A stretch of DNA of 64,000 nucleotides from Solanum dulcamara. Taxonomy: Eukaryota > Streptophyta > Magnoliopsida > Solanales > Solanaceae. Of the stretch, positions 21,889-32,954 are shown one piece after another. Each line of letters begins with the position of its first letter. Position 1 is the first letter of the stretch. Position numbers and translations under genes: made by a program. The stretch is from the NCBI RefSeq assembly GCF_947179165.1, contig NC_077245.1, positions 51,613,286-51,677,285 of the forward strand, in the 5' to 3' direction. The notes under the pieces are model-generated. The model had not been told where the DNA came from. It made no database searches and was given only the letters and a program-made list of their open reading frames with translations.

Positions 21889-22117
21889 TATTATAAAACA
21901 AATTAACTTAGCAAATTAATTAAAAACGATATATATAGTGAGAGAAAAAAAGTTTGAGAGGAAATGAAAGTATTGCATGTGTTCTCTTATCTTCTCATTT
22001 TCATTTCATAAAATTTTGCCTATTATATAGGCACAAGAAGAAGAGGACAATTTTCCCAAGTTGTCAACTTGTCAAGTGGATGGGTCCCACTTAGAAAAAG
22101 ACATCCATTTCCTAACA
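21889..22117 (-). repeat. 5' LTR of copia #2
   Basis: Pairs with 16534-16763. It is bordered on its inner side by CTTCGTGCTGACAACG (21873-21888), the complement of the primer-site motif, and on its outer side by the AAATA duplication. Confidence 0.9.
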
Positions 22118-22491
22118 AAATATACTAATTTAAAAAATATAAATAAATTATTTTTACAATGTTAGTTAAGAACACATATTTTATTTATTAATATATTTTT
22201 AAAAGACAATATATATCTTAAATATATAATTTAATATCATTTATAAGACCTTTATTTTTCTAATATAAATTTTTAATATTTGATAATTAACTTTTATTTT
22301 AAAATTTTAATATAAAAATGTGATTACACTTGTGCAATCAAATAGTATAATTGTAATTACAGTGTAATTACGTTATGTCAAACAAACATGTTATCGTAAT
22401 TACTACGCAGTATAATTACTAGGATGGTAATTATACCCTATAGTAATTACACCAATTCCAATTATCAAGTGGCTTCCAAACACTCTTAGTG

Positions 22492-23126
22492 AAATCTTTG
22501 GTTGTTGGCGTACAAACAATTATATATAATTGTATTATATTATATTAAAAGTGAAAACCTTTTTACATCAAAGGATTGTGATTTTTTTGAAATATTGTGA
22601 CTTTTAATTTCTAAAGGGTTGTGATTGTTCTGATAATGCACAATAAGTACATGTTCATACTACTATTTGTTGGCTATAAATAGAAGAGTTTCCTCTCATT
22701 TTTATACTACAGATTTTCTAAGTTTTCTACTGTTCTTCTTCTTAGGAAATTTTAAGTGTGATTAGAAGTCGTTGAGTGAGTTCGAAGTTCAGCAGAATTT
22801 GAGGTATCATACAAGCAAGGGTAGGTGAACAAATTGTAGCAATCATATTCTTTAAGCATACTAGACTGTAAGCATGGTTAAAAAGATTAGGAAAAATGAA
22901 GATGATGAGGTTTTATTTAATTTAACGTATTCGAAAGTTGAAAATCATAATTAAGTTAATTTTGTCTCTAATTTTGATATGTTTTTCAAGAGAATGTTAA
23001 TGATTTCCCCCCCAAATTGTGTTTTTTTTACGTAAGTTAATTATATTTGTTTTCTATTTTTTATTAACTTGCTATACTTGTAATATTTGGATTTACTCTT
23101 TTTTGAACTATTTATGGGTTCAATTC
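22492..23126. other. Helitron interior, non-coding, with an isolated TATA box
   Basis: AT-rich. TATAAATA at 22675-22682 sits in a context resembling a plant core promoter, with a pyrimidine-rich stretch 50-70 bp downstream (TTCTTCTTCTTAGG), but no coding frame follows. It could be a captured gene promoter or an old LTR fragment. A Helitron-5'-like TATATTAAAAGTG occurs near 22540. Confidence 0.4.
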
Positions 23127-23707
23127 GGGGTGTGCATTCAATTTTCTAGTTCGATTATGTGTTATTCAATTTTTGGTTTTGAAAAAGTGTAATAACAAAA
23201 AAAATTGATTTTTCTCTTTTTGGTTTGATTTTTTTCGTTTCTGCTATTTGGTTATGTCAATAATTAATAGCATAATCAAAGTTTTATTTGCATGTTAAAA
23301 AAATATAAACTACATACAAGGAGAAGTGATTTAGTGAAATAAAATGACCAGTGAATTGGGCTTGAATATCCTAGTACGGTAAATTGCTAATACCCTAATA
23401 AAAATTATCTAACCTAAAAAAGGGGATGAAAGTGGTTAATTATAACTTTAATTCTTAACCTAAATATTGTATATGTAATTAGTAATGTGTGTGCATGTGT
23501 ATGTATATATATAATATAATATAATATAATTCATTTTTTTTGGTTTTTCGGTTTTAATTTTTCTAAATCCAAAACAAAACCAAAAAATCAAAAAAAAGTA
23601 AATCTTTAATCCAAAACCAAGCCAAAAAATCAAAAAGCCAATCCAAATAAAAATTTAGTTTAATTTGATTTGGTTTTTTGGTTTAATCCGAATAATGCAC
23701 ACCTCTA
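23127..23707. mobile_element. hAT-like MITE, ~580 bp
   Basis: The left GGGGTGTGCATTC and the reverse complement of the right TAGAGGTGTGCATTATTC form terminal inverted repeats. Flanks GGTTCAATTC (23117-23126) and GGTTCAACTC (23708-23717) match with one mismatch and contain a plausible 8-bp duplication. The interior is built of TTTGGTTTTT / AAAACCAAAA blocks in inverted arrangement. No coding capacity. Confidence 0.65.
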
Positions 23708-24728
23708 GGTTCAACTCAAACTATGGTTTCTGCTTATTCATCCACTCACTGTCTCGATCCAAAGATATTAGAAGGTACTAATAGAAACATTTTTTCTCCC
23801 CAAATTTAGATGTCTCCTTTAGAAATAAAGGATATTCTCGCGTTCATAATTTGAAAATAATTTTTTGACGTTAGGGCTTTGTGATGAAAATAAATATTTA
23901 TAACGATTCAAACCGTCGTTAGTTATGATCAAAAAGAAATCGCAAAAATTTACTCGACTGGGTCCTACCATCCCACTAGAGCGAGATGGTCCCGCCTGAG
24001 CGACGTCGCCAGAGCGGGAGGTCGTGGGACATAACTTAAGTCACCAGTTTCTTATTTTTCTCCATTTCTCCCAAGGGAAAGTTAGAGGTGAGAGTTTCTG
24101 CAAAACCCTCCAAAGAGACTGCTCTTGACCTGTGAAGAAGAGGGGAGGGAATCTCAGCATTTGGAAGGCTTCAATCGGTGGCATTCAATCCGGTCTTGCC
24201 CGTATAACATTAGGAATCAATGATTTCAGCATCATTATCTCTCTATGATTGCTTGGCACCCAGGTAGGTTAAACTTCTCTTTTCTGAGTAGTAAATCTAT
24301 ACCTATTGTGTAGTATAGAAGAGAATTTAATGAGAAATCATATAACCAAGTTGTGGGTCACGGGTCACGTTGATTCGAATGTGACTTGGTAAAAAGGTGT
24401 TATAATGATTTGGGAAAATATTTTTGGTGGTGATATTATTGCATACAAATGGTTATTTTATAATGGGCGTAGTATTGTGTACATTAATATAAAACTAAGT
24501 AGAGACTGATGATAAACCTTAAAGATTTGGTAGTGTAGGTGTTGGTTGGGTTACTGAAATTGTCTTAAGGGTGTAATTGCGTTACTTACGATATGCCTAT
24601 ATGTATACCGATAAGGGAAACAAGTTAGTTTTTATATAAATGATTACTTGCTGGCTTGTTTGTGATGAGCATGTTCTATTGATATAATGTGATCTATTGA
24701 TGGTATTTTACAGTTGGTTTGTATAACT

Positions 24729-24878
24729 GGATCGGGTCTCACGTTTTGACATATATATGAATTAGATGTCACGTTTCGACATATAATTGGATCAGGTGTC
24801 ACGTTCTGATATATTTTTGGATCAGATGTCACGTTCTGATATATTTTTGGATCAGGTGTCACATTCCGACATAAATAT
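24729..24878. repeat. Five tandem 30-bp units in the outermost LTR
   Basis: Unit of the form GGATCAGGTGTCACGTTCTG plus ATATATTTTT, repeated five times with 1-6 mismatches. Units 3 and 4 are almost identical. Because 30 is a multiple of three, an artificial repeat-protein frame appears on the minus strand. Confidence 0.85.
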
Positions 24879-24950
24879 GACTGGATTGAGTCCCCTGAGA
24901 GGGCCAAGTATATGTGTGTGGATAGTCCCATGAGAGAACTTGATGATGAG

Positions 24951-25196
24951 GCCGTTTGGATTGTCTTATAAGCTGCTTATAAGTTGTTTTCAGCTTTATT
25001 TGAGTGTCTGACTGGTCAACTTAAAGTCATTTTGTGCTTAAAATAAGCCCCAATAAATAGTTGAGTTTATTTGGATGAAATTATTTTAAGCAGTTTATAA
25101 GTTGAAAACAGCTTATAAGTCAAAAAAAAAGTTGGCCTGCACCTACTTTTTTTTTTAACTTATAAGTTGCTTAAAAATAAATCAATCCAAACAGGC
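24951..25196. mobile_element. MITE, ~246 bp, inside the outermost LTR
   Basis: Left end GCCGTTTGGATTG...TTATAAGC; right end, reverse-complemented, GCCTGTTTGGATTG...TTTTAAGC. Subterminal CTTATAAG palindromes occur on both sides. Clear terminal inverted repeats and no coding frame. The target duplication is not clear. Confidence 0.7.
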
Positions 25197-26877
25197 TAGA
25201 TTTCTGTACTTCCATGTACTAATAAGGTTAGTGGTAAATGAGCCACGGACTAAGGACTTATAAGTGAACTCTTGAGTTGAGGTGTGTTAGTTATAAGGAA
25301 TTATGATCTTGAATAAACTTATTGGTGGATAAGAGAATGGACCCTGTTAGGCTTGGATGTGATCTATATGGTATAATCGTGTTCTATATTTGTAGATTTA
25401 AAAGTTGAGGTTTCTAGTTGTAATGACCCGTTAGGTAATTTTGAGAACGAGTCCTCCTCATTTCATAGAATACCCTTTTTGTAAATTTAAATGGAAAATT
25501 TTGGACCTTTCGGTAACTTCAGTTAATTAGTTGAGGGATAATTTTAGAGAATTAATTTAATTGGTGGGCTAAAGTATTAATTTATTTAATACTTATGCCA
25601 CTTTTCTTATATTTAATAAAATAGGTTAGTAGGGTTTGTCACTTTTAGTATATGATTAATTTAGAAAAGAAAAAGAAGAAAATAAATAATAATAATAAAA
25701 AATAGTAATAATAAATAAATAAATATATAAATATATATATATATATATATAAATCTAATGGCATTAAGACATCAGATGTAAGCGAGAAACGCAGCGGCAG
25801 AACTGGAAAAAAACGAGAAGAGAAAAAAAAATACGAAGGAAGAAAGAAAAGAAAAGGGAAAAGAAAAATAAAGGAGAAGAGAAAAATAAGGATTTTCATT
25901 CCAAAGCCTAAAGATAATTATTCTCATCATTTCCATTAAATTTTTATATGATTATGATTATATTTTTAGGGTATATTGGTGGAGAAATAACGCTGAAATA
26001 AGAAAATATGACCCTAGGGTTCTTCACATAAAATCTTGATTTGGGGGTCGAATAACGATCCGTTTTAGCTGAAATTTGACATGTAAGTTTATTTATCATG
26101 AGTGAACATAATCGGAAAGAAAATTTCAGATTTGACTTCAATGACTTAGGATGACTTTTGACCCAATTTTTTATCCAAAAATAAATATAACAATATGGGT
26201 GTCATTGGATTCGTATTTTTATGAAGATTATGTATTTGAACAGATTTTGATTATTCGGAAGTATTACGAAAGTCTAAAGTTTTAAAATGATTATTCAATT
26301 TAATTGAGGTTTAACCCTAGTTTTGAAATTCAAAAAATATGGGAGTTGTCATGTTAAGTGGCATCAAAATTAGGAACGTGTTTATAGATTTGCTTAAATT
26401 TTTGGGTCTAGGCTAGACATATGGTAATAAGGGTGTTGTTTGTTTTGAAATCTTATTGTTATTATTTATTCGACTAGATTACGTTGATTTGGAGGCCCAA
26501 CGAAAAGGAAAGGCTCAAGTTCCAGAGTGATTGCTTGATTAATTAAGACAAGTAAATTTCTAAACCTCAGTTTAAGCTTGAAGATGCTTGTATTTCCGTG
26601 TTATGTATACTGGGAATTAATGAGAATTGGACTGGGTTATTGACTATATGATTGGCCTTAAAAATAGAGATGAGGGGTATAAAATGGTGATCTAATGACA
26701 TGTTTTGGTGGAATTGATATGTTGTGATTATGGGTTTATTTTGGACATATAAAATGACTATATTGATGTGAGATAGGAAAAAATATTGTTGTTGTCATGT
26801 TATTATCGTGAATTATATGAACATGAATTGATTGCATTGTTTCTGACATATTGTGTTGAGACTGAAAATGATATGAA

Positions 26878-26964
26878 ACAAAAGGGGTCGGGCCACACGC
26901 TCCATGGCAGGTATTATGAAAAAAAAGGGTCGGGCCACACGCTCCATGGCAGGTATTATGAAAT
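26878..26964. repeat. Tandem GGGCCACACGCTCC repeats, split by the inner LTR
   Basis: Two near-identical ~44-bp units (core GTCGGGCCACACGCTCCATG) lie directly before the inner insertion. Two further variants lie directly after it, at 30360-30430. The inner element therefore landed inside a four-unit array of the middle LTR. Confidence 0.8.
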
Positions 26965-27385
26965 AAAGGTGTAACACCCCAAATTTGTTTTTGCAAAGAT
27001 TCGAATATTTCTTCACGTGTGTGTAGACTCAAACCGGAGGGCTTGTAATTTTATATATGAGTTAAGGGCAATCCCTAAGTATTTGAAGTGTGTTAGATGT
27101 GTTTAGGGGTCATAAGGGATCTCTAACACCAAACCGAGTCCAAAGAATTCCAATCGATTAAGTTTTCGGATGAGTTAGTATAAGGGTCAACTTCAAATGA
27201 CCATATCTCCTAGAATATAATGAACTGGGTGGCCCACGACCTACCAAATTAAAGGTCTTTGAGTCTTCTTTCCAACGCCACCAAGATTGTAAATTTTGAA
27301 GTTGGAGTCAAAGGTTATGACTATCCTAAGATGAACTAGTACTGCAGGAATTTCAGACTTGGGTTATAACTACAGGAAACCTGGG

Positions 27386-27673
27386 CTTGGCGCCGCAGTG
27401 GCGCGATGCGCCACTATAGCGCCAGGAGCCAGCCTCAGTAGTTTGTTCCCTGGCGCGGCGCGCCACTATTGGATGTGCAGGGTTTTTAAGCCTATTTTCT
27501 AGAACCCAAAAAACTTAGGCTTGGCGCTGTAAGGGCACGAAGCACCACTATAGCGCCATAAAACAACCTCAGTAGTTTGGTCCTTGGCGCGATGCGCCAC
27601 TATCAGATGTGCAAGTTTTAAGCCTATATTCGACTTGGTGCTGCAGTGGCGCGGTGCGCCACTATAGCGCCAG
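27386..27673. repeat. GC-rich GGCGC...GCGCC palindrome cluster in the innermost LTR
   Basis: Three imperfect copies of a block of form CTTGGCGC-GCAGTGGCGC-G-TGCGCCACTATAGCGCCA, each able to fold on itself. They are separated by TTTTTAAGCCTAT spacers and CCTCAGTAGTTTG segments. It is by far the most GC-rich patch of this LTR. Confidence 0.75.
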
Positions 27674-28956
27674 AAGTGTTTTAGCCCGTTTTTCCAAATT
27701 TTTGAGGAAGCGTAAAGTGGACTTTTCCCCTAATTATACATACCCAACTTGGAACGTTTTGGGATGATATTTTTAGCCTCCTCACCTCCCAAAAACCCTA
27801 ATCTTCATCCCCTCTTCTCTCCCAAACATCTCCAATAAGAAATCCTCTCAAAAGTTCAAGGATTCAAGATCTTCAAGTCATGTCTTTAGTTTTCGGTGGG
27901 ATGTTCTTCATTTCTAGGTATGTAAGGCTAACCTAAAATATGGATTGAGTTCTTCCATATGCCCCATAGATGTGTTGGATGAAGATTGTGAAAGATTTGA
28001 AACTTCTATGAAGATTTTCTTGAATTTTCCTAAACTATAGAATTTTTTTTTATATATATTATTAATTGAATGATAATTTTCATGACTTGAATGACTAAAT
28101 AGTTATATTTTATATTATTGACTACAAATGAATTTTTTGTATATAAATTCATATGTATTGATGGTGTTCTTGAGTTGAGTTTTGTTGAGAGTATGGATTC
28201 ATGTATTCATTCACATAAACCCAAGATGAGATTTTTTTTGGTCATAATTTGTCTTGAGTTTGAGATGGATGGTTTGTGTATATGTATTGATTGGAATGAA
28301 AAGAATGAAATGGAATAGTTATGATGTGATGATAATATTTGATGATGATGCGATGATGATATTTGACGATGATGTGAATGAAGAGGTTATATTGATGAGG
28401 ATGTTGTGTGATGAAGTAAATTGGAGTCTAATGTGATTATGTGATATGTGATTTGCATAATTTGATTTGATTGGAGTCTTATGAATATTTTGAAAGTAAA
28501 TGATCTTTTGAGGAGGAGTTTTAAATAAATGATTGTGAGCATTTTTGCATAAACTATTTATACACTATTTTGAGTTTTAAAGAATGATTATTTTCATCTT
28601 TGATTTAAAAAGGAGTTTAAGTATGAGTTGAGTTTGAGGAGCTTCTAAATTATCATTTTTGAACATGAATATTTTGAGTATAAATGAATTGAGTATTCTT
28701 ACATTAAAATATCTATTTTGAGTTTGAGTTGAGGAGTTGGAATTATATTTTAAATGCATATAATATTTTCTACATCTATTGATTTGAGATGGTATCAAAT
28801 TTAAAGAGAAGAGTTTGATGATTGAGATGAGTCGATTTGAAAGAAGGTTCAATGAGATCAGACTGATTGAGTTTTGAAAAGAGTCCAATGAGACTAAATG
28901 AGTTGATTTGAAATTAAGTCCTAAGAGACTAAATGAGTATTTTGAATATTTTACTC

Positions 28957-29266
28957 ACTTGATAGATATGTGCGTATTGAGTCTTGGGAGGAGTATTGAA
29001 AAACGAATTGGGTAAGAGTATAGTCCATACTCGAACCCTATAAACTACGCTGCCAACATAGGAAGGGATTGTACCGTGTCAGATGTTTCCTTATTTCATT
29101 GTCCTGAAATGACTTGATAGATATGTGCGTATTGAGTCTTGGGAGGAGTATTGAACAACGAATTGGGTAAGAGTATAGTCCATACTCGAACCCTATAAAC
29201 TACGCTGCCAACGTAGGAAGGGATTGTACCGTGTCAGATGTTTCCTTATTTCATTGTCCTGAAATG
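28957..29266. repeat. 155-bp tandem duplication in the innermost LTR
   Basis: Units 28957-29111 and 29112-29266 both start ACTTGATAGATATG and end GTCCTGAAATG. I count only two or three differences (for example AAAAAC/AACAAC and ACATAGG/ACGTAGG). It is a recent local duplication within the LTR. Confidence 0.9.
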
Positions 29267-32139
29267 ATAGGACTTGATTGATTGACGGATCCATGATTGA
29301 TTGATTCGTTCATACCCTGGCAAGTATGAACGGACGTGGCAACGACGTGGCTCATTGTGCATCACCTATATATAGGTGGTGGGATTGCTGTCGGTTAGAG
29401 AAACTCCCAAATTGAGTGGATTGTGCATGATATGATTGGTTTGATTGAGATTGTTTGATGATTGAGTTGGATTGTATAACATTACTAAGTTCTAATTTGC
29501 ATATTTATTTAGTTGAGTCCTTTGACTTGATTGTTGAGTTGATTGTTGAATTAATTGCATATGATTGGATTGGATACGCGATATGATTGGATTGGATCGG
29601 ATTGTACATGATTGGATGGGATCGAATTGTAAATGATTTGATTGAACTGTATTATACATAATTGGATTGGATTATATGGTATATGATTGGTCTTTGTCTA
29701 AAATGTATTCTTACTTTAGACTTATGACACTTTGATTGAGTCTCACTTATCTTTCTGGTTTTGAGATTTTGAACCAACGTTATTCTTCCTTGAGGTATGT
29801 TTCATTCTGCCATATTACATACTCGTACATTCCATGTACTAACGTCCATTTAGACCAGCATCGTTTTATGATACAGAGACAGGTTTAAGAGATCATCAAT
29901 AAAAGCACCATTGAGGATCTATACACACTCAGCGTATTGGTGAGTCTTTCCCTACATTCGGAGGACACCGCTTATGTATTCTTGCATCGAGTTAGCCCTT
30001 TTCATTTTAATTTGAGGTAGCCATAAACATGTCATTGGCACCAATTAGATAGTAGTGATAGAGGCTTCATAGACTAGATAGTGATGGGTCGATCGAGTAT
30101 TTTATTTCCTTAAATCATTCTTGTCAAACTGTTTTAAACGACATAGATTGGAGTTGTTTTGTTGGCCCCTGGCCTTTCCTTTCTTGAGTTAGAATCATTG
30201 ATTTGGATTGCCCACTAAATTATTTCTTTATTTTAAACTTTCCGCTGATTGATTGATATGAACGGATGTGTGATTGAACCAAGTGGTTTGCTTGGGGACC
30301 AATAATGGTCTTCTAGTGCCGGTCACGTCTAGGGTACCCTCTCGGAGTGTGACAAAAGGTGTCGGGCCACACACTCCGTGGTAGGATATATATATTGAGG
30401 GGATGGGCCACACGCTCCATGACAGGTTACATGGATAGAAATGTCCTCCATGGGTTTCGGACTGTAATTCAGAGGATGTGTACCAATAGGACAGACATGC
30501 ATCATCTCATTGCATTGCATCGCATTTTGTTGATATTTATGAATTCGTGTTTACCCCGTTATTGCTCTGTATATGCTGAACTTGACTTGATATGATTCAT
30601 TGATGAGACTACTGATGAGTATTCGTGAACTGTATTACTATTATTATTGTACAAGTGTAGAGTTGGGCTGGTTTCATGCAGGTTGTAGTTAAGGAGGTTC
30701 GGTTGGGAGGACATGAGTACTTGTATCTATTGAGCTTTGCTTAGTTTTAGTGGTCTACTTGTTGAGTACCGTGTTTTTTGGTACTCACCCCTTCATTCTA
30801 CACTTGTATAGGTTGTGAGCCCGAACCTGCTTGATCTCTTAGTTTTTCCTACCACGTCTAAGGCTATCATCTCGAGTGTTGAGGTAGCTGTTACATCCAT
30901 CTAGCGGATGCCTCTTACTCCTTTAATATGTTTTAGTCCTATTCTAGAGACAAAGACATTGTGACTGTATTTTCTTTTGAACTTTGGTAATGTATTAGTG
31001 GCTTATATACGTGACAATCAGTCTTGGGCAATTTTGAGATTATTTATTTATTTTTGACTAAGTTAAACCTTGCTTTATCTCAATTACTTTCGCATTCACT
31101 TTCCATTGAGTTTTAGGCTGACTTGTCTCGGTGGGTTGAGATGAGTGCCATCACACCCGGATGCGGATCGTGACACTAGTTGTCAGAGTTTTACATTGTG
31201 ATTTCCATAAGTAACTATTGTAGGGGTAGTGGCTACCTAGAACTCGAGGTGAGTTAAAAAGTGTGGTTGTGATATGGATATGCCTTGTGTTGTAAGACAG
31301 TTAGACTAGGACTAGTGATGGTTGGATGAAATCTTTGAGTGGTTAAGGTTGTTAGGTGGGGACTGTTATAGTGTATGAACAGTAGTATGGTGGACTCATG
31401 ACCCACATGTCTTAAGTTGTAACTAGAATGGTAGTGGAACTCTGAAGTTTAGAGTGGTGAATACCTTAAGGTGGGAGTAAAGAGTGTACTTATTTGGTTG
31501 AGATGGATAAACTGATAAAGTTTAATTATTATGATATCTCTTATTTTCTATTCATATATTATGTGGTGGGTATCAGATTAAACGATGATTCTTATGAGTA
31601 CATATTGTTTGTACTGATAGTACTCTTGCTATGACACTTGGTATAGTCTGGTTGCCGAGTCAGTGACCTTTCTTAGGTGAAGGCGAAGATGATTCTCCAA
31701 CAACTTCTACTCTTCCTTCTTTATGGTGGAAGCTGTGTCATTACTTTATTTATACTTTGTATCTTTAGAAGCACCTGTACCTATTTAGACTAGTATCCTT
31801 GGGGGTGTTAGATTGTTCCTTGTAATAAATCATCAGAGTTTTTTTAGTTGATATAAAGTGATTATATAACCCTTTTGACCTATTATTGGTAATTATTAAA
31901 ATTTCGCATGATATTTGTTTAGGGTTTTCCTATCTAGGTGTTAGAGTAGGTACCCTCATGGCCTGTTGGGTTGGGTCGTGACAATATTAGTCCAATAGGC
32001 TACTCATTCTTCAATTTGGACTTGTACTTTCCTCCTACGGTTTTCATCACATACATACTTCAATATTATTTATATCATTTCAAAATATTAATACTAATTA
32101 CCATGAGATACATGTGCAATGCACGTGCTCGAGAGCTAG

Positions 32140-32528
32140 TTACTACTAAATGTGACAAATGAGTGAGTAGGGTTGAATTAGGGTGGGTTAAAATGATCTA
32201 AGCTAATAAATGAGTGAGTGGTGCCAGAAAATTTAGTGTCATTCACAAAAATTGCTTCTTATTTTATGATGGTCTTTAACTTTTTCCTCTCAAATTCGTA
32301 GTCTTTAATATTTGCCCCTACTGCTCATTTAATGAAAATCTATGGACCAAAATCCCTTCAACTATAACCTAATTTTTGTAGGCCAAAAACTAATTTCACA
32401 TAACAACATTTTAGAGTCAGCTATATTATTATTCACCGCATATCATATAGGAAAAGTGGTAAAACATTTTGTAGACTTTGCCATATGATACTTATTTAGA
32501 TAAAGAAAAATACATAATATACCCTCTA
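32140..32528. other. Short intergenic gap, no feature seen
   Basis: AT-rich DNA between the Helitron 3' end and copia #3. No coding frame or repeat identified. Confidence 0.5.
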
Positions 32529-32752
32529 TGTTATAAAATACACTAACTTAACAAAATAAGGAGGAGAGAGTAAGAGAAAAGAAAGAGAGAATTGAGAGAT
32601 GTATTCGTCCTTTTTTCTTTCTGTGTATCATCCTTTTACATTGCAAAGTATGCAATTTATAGACAAAACAAATGATGGACACAAGTGGACAACTTGCCCA
32701 CTTAAAAGAAAAAGTAATCAAAGTGGACAACCACCCCACTTGTTCTTTAATA
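32529..32752 (-). repeat. 3' LTR of copia #3
   Basis: Matches 42555-42768 and 54003-54217. Followed by CCCCCCCTTGG (32753-32763), the complement of the polypurine tract. Confidence 0.85.
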
Positions 32753-32954
32753 CCCCCCCTTGGATGTCTACGTGAAATGTGTCTCGTTAAAAAACTTACT
32801 AGAGAAAACTCAGTGGAAAAAAGCCTAATGAAGGAAAAAGAGTACACACATCTGGTAATACGCTTTAAGTGTTGCCTCATTAAAAATCTTGCCAGGAAAA
32901 CCTAGTGGGACAAAATCTAAACTAAGGAAAAAAGAGTGCAGCGCGTATTATAAT

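Larger units (their letters stand above)
16534..22117 (-). mobile_element. Ty1/copia retrotransposon #2, full-length but degenerate
   Basis: LTRs at 16534-16763 and 21889-22117 are flanked by perfect AAATA duplications (16529-16533 and 22118-22122). The minus-strand LTR starts TGTTAGGAAATG and ends at the TTATAATA-type terminus. A purine tract lies beside the 3' LTR and the primer-site motif beside the 5' LTR. LTRs differ by roughly 18 changes in 230 bp, so it is much older than copia #1. gag and pol are both recognisable but disrupted. It is inserted in the TIR element. Confidence 0.93.
15779..22482. mobile_element. TIR DNA transposon (MULE- or hAT-like) containing copia #2
   Basis: The termini are long imperfect inverted repeats of about 60 bp: the left TGTTTAGAAAGCC...GGTATAATTAC matches the reverse complement of the right end TGTTTGGAAGCC...GGGTATAATTAC. 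A perfect 9-bp duplication CTCTTAGTG flanks it at 15770-15778 and 22483-22491. Nine bases fits Mutator-like elements; counting 8 would fit hAT. Without copia #2 the element is about 1.1 kb, has many GTAATTAC subterminal motifs and no gene, so it is non-autonomous. Confidence 0.85.
26970..30354 (+). mobile_element. Innermost gypsy LTR (solo), ~3.39 kb
   Basis: Starts TGTAACACCCCAAATTTG and ends CTCTCGGAGTGTGACA. Perfect AAAGG duplications lie at 26965-26969 and 30355-30359. I find no gag/pol domain and no repeated LTR pair inside, so it reads as one long solo LTR. TGTAACACCCC starts are typical of long chromovirus LTRs. It contains a GC-rich palindrome cluster and a 155-bp tandem duplication. 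Small frames at 28118-28440 and 28577-28888 look like noise. Confidence 0.8.
25419..31175 (+). mobile_element. Middle solo gypsy LTR (~2.37 kb without nested insert)
   Basis: Starts TGTAATGACCCGTTAGG and ends GATGCGGATCGTGACA. Perfect CTAGT duplications lie at 25414-25418 and 31176-31180. Removing the inner element with one AAAGG leaves 2367 bp, non-coding. Termini and length fit a Tekay/Del-like solo LTR. It is inserted in the outermost LTR. AT-rich homopolymer-like DNA at 25660-25890 produces a spurious minus-strand hydrophobic frame. Confidence 0.82.
23899..31983 (+). mobile_element. Outermost solo gypsy LTR (~2.32 kb without nested insert)
   Basis: Starts TATAACGATTCAAACCGTCG (decayed TGTAACGA type) and ends GGTTGGGTCGTGACA. 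Perfect ATATT duplications flank it at 23894-23898 and 31984-31988. Excising the middle LTR with one of its target duplications leaves 2323 bp of non-coding sequence and no internal domain, so it is a solo LTR. The termini fit Tekay/Del-type chromoviruses. It contains a 30-bp tandem array and a MITE. Confidence 0.8.
15747..32139 (+). mobile_element. Candidate non-autonomous Helitron hosting several nested elements
   Basis: Left end: A followed by TCTATATTTATAAAAGTTG at 15747, the usual Helitron 5' TC...TATAAAAG form. Right end: a palindromic GTGCAATGCAC block (32113-32123) followed by CTAG at 32136-32139 and a host T, giving insertion between A and T as Helitrons do. Removing the TIR element at 15779-22482 rejoins the Helitron 5' start to 22492 seamlessly. 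No Rep/helicase gene lies inside. The remaining host sequence is non-coding. A second 5'-like motif near 22535-22560 means the true left end could differ. Confidence 0.4.

Noticed and set aside
24644..24931. Frame encoding a repeated NVTPDPKIYQ peptide
   Set aside because: It is produced by the 30-bp tandem repeat of an LTR; a multiple-of-three period automatically keeps a frame open.
25645..25899. Very hydrophobic Phe-rich minus-strand frame as a membrane protein
   Set aside because: It is an artefact of purine-rich A/G-run DNA in the middle LTR; composition, not domain structure, explains it.
28577..28888. 103-codon minus-strand frame in the innermost LTR
   Set aside because: No domain, strong TTGA/TCAA repeat bias, and it lies wholly within a non-coding LTR.
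31162..31195. Primer-binding site after GTGACA (TTGTCAGAG) indicating a full gypsy element with internal region
   Set aside because: The five bases CTAGT following the LTR end match the five before the LTR start at 25414, so the downstream sequence is host flank and the LTR is solo.
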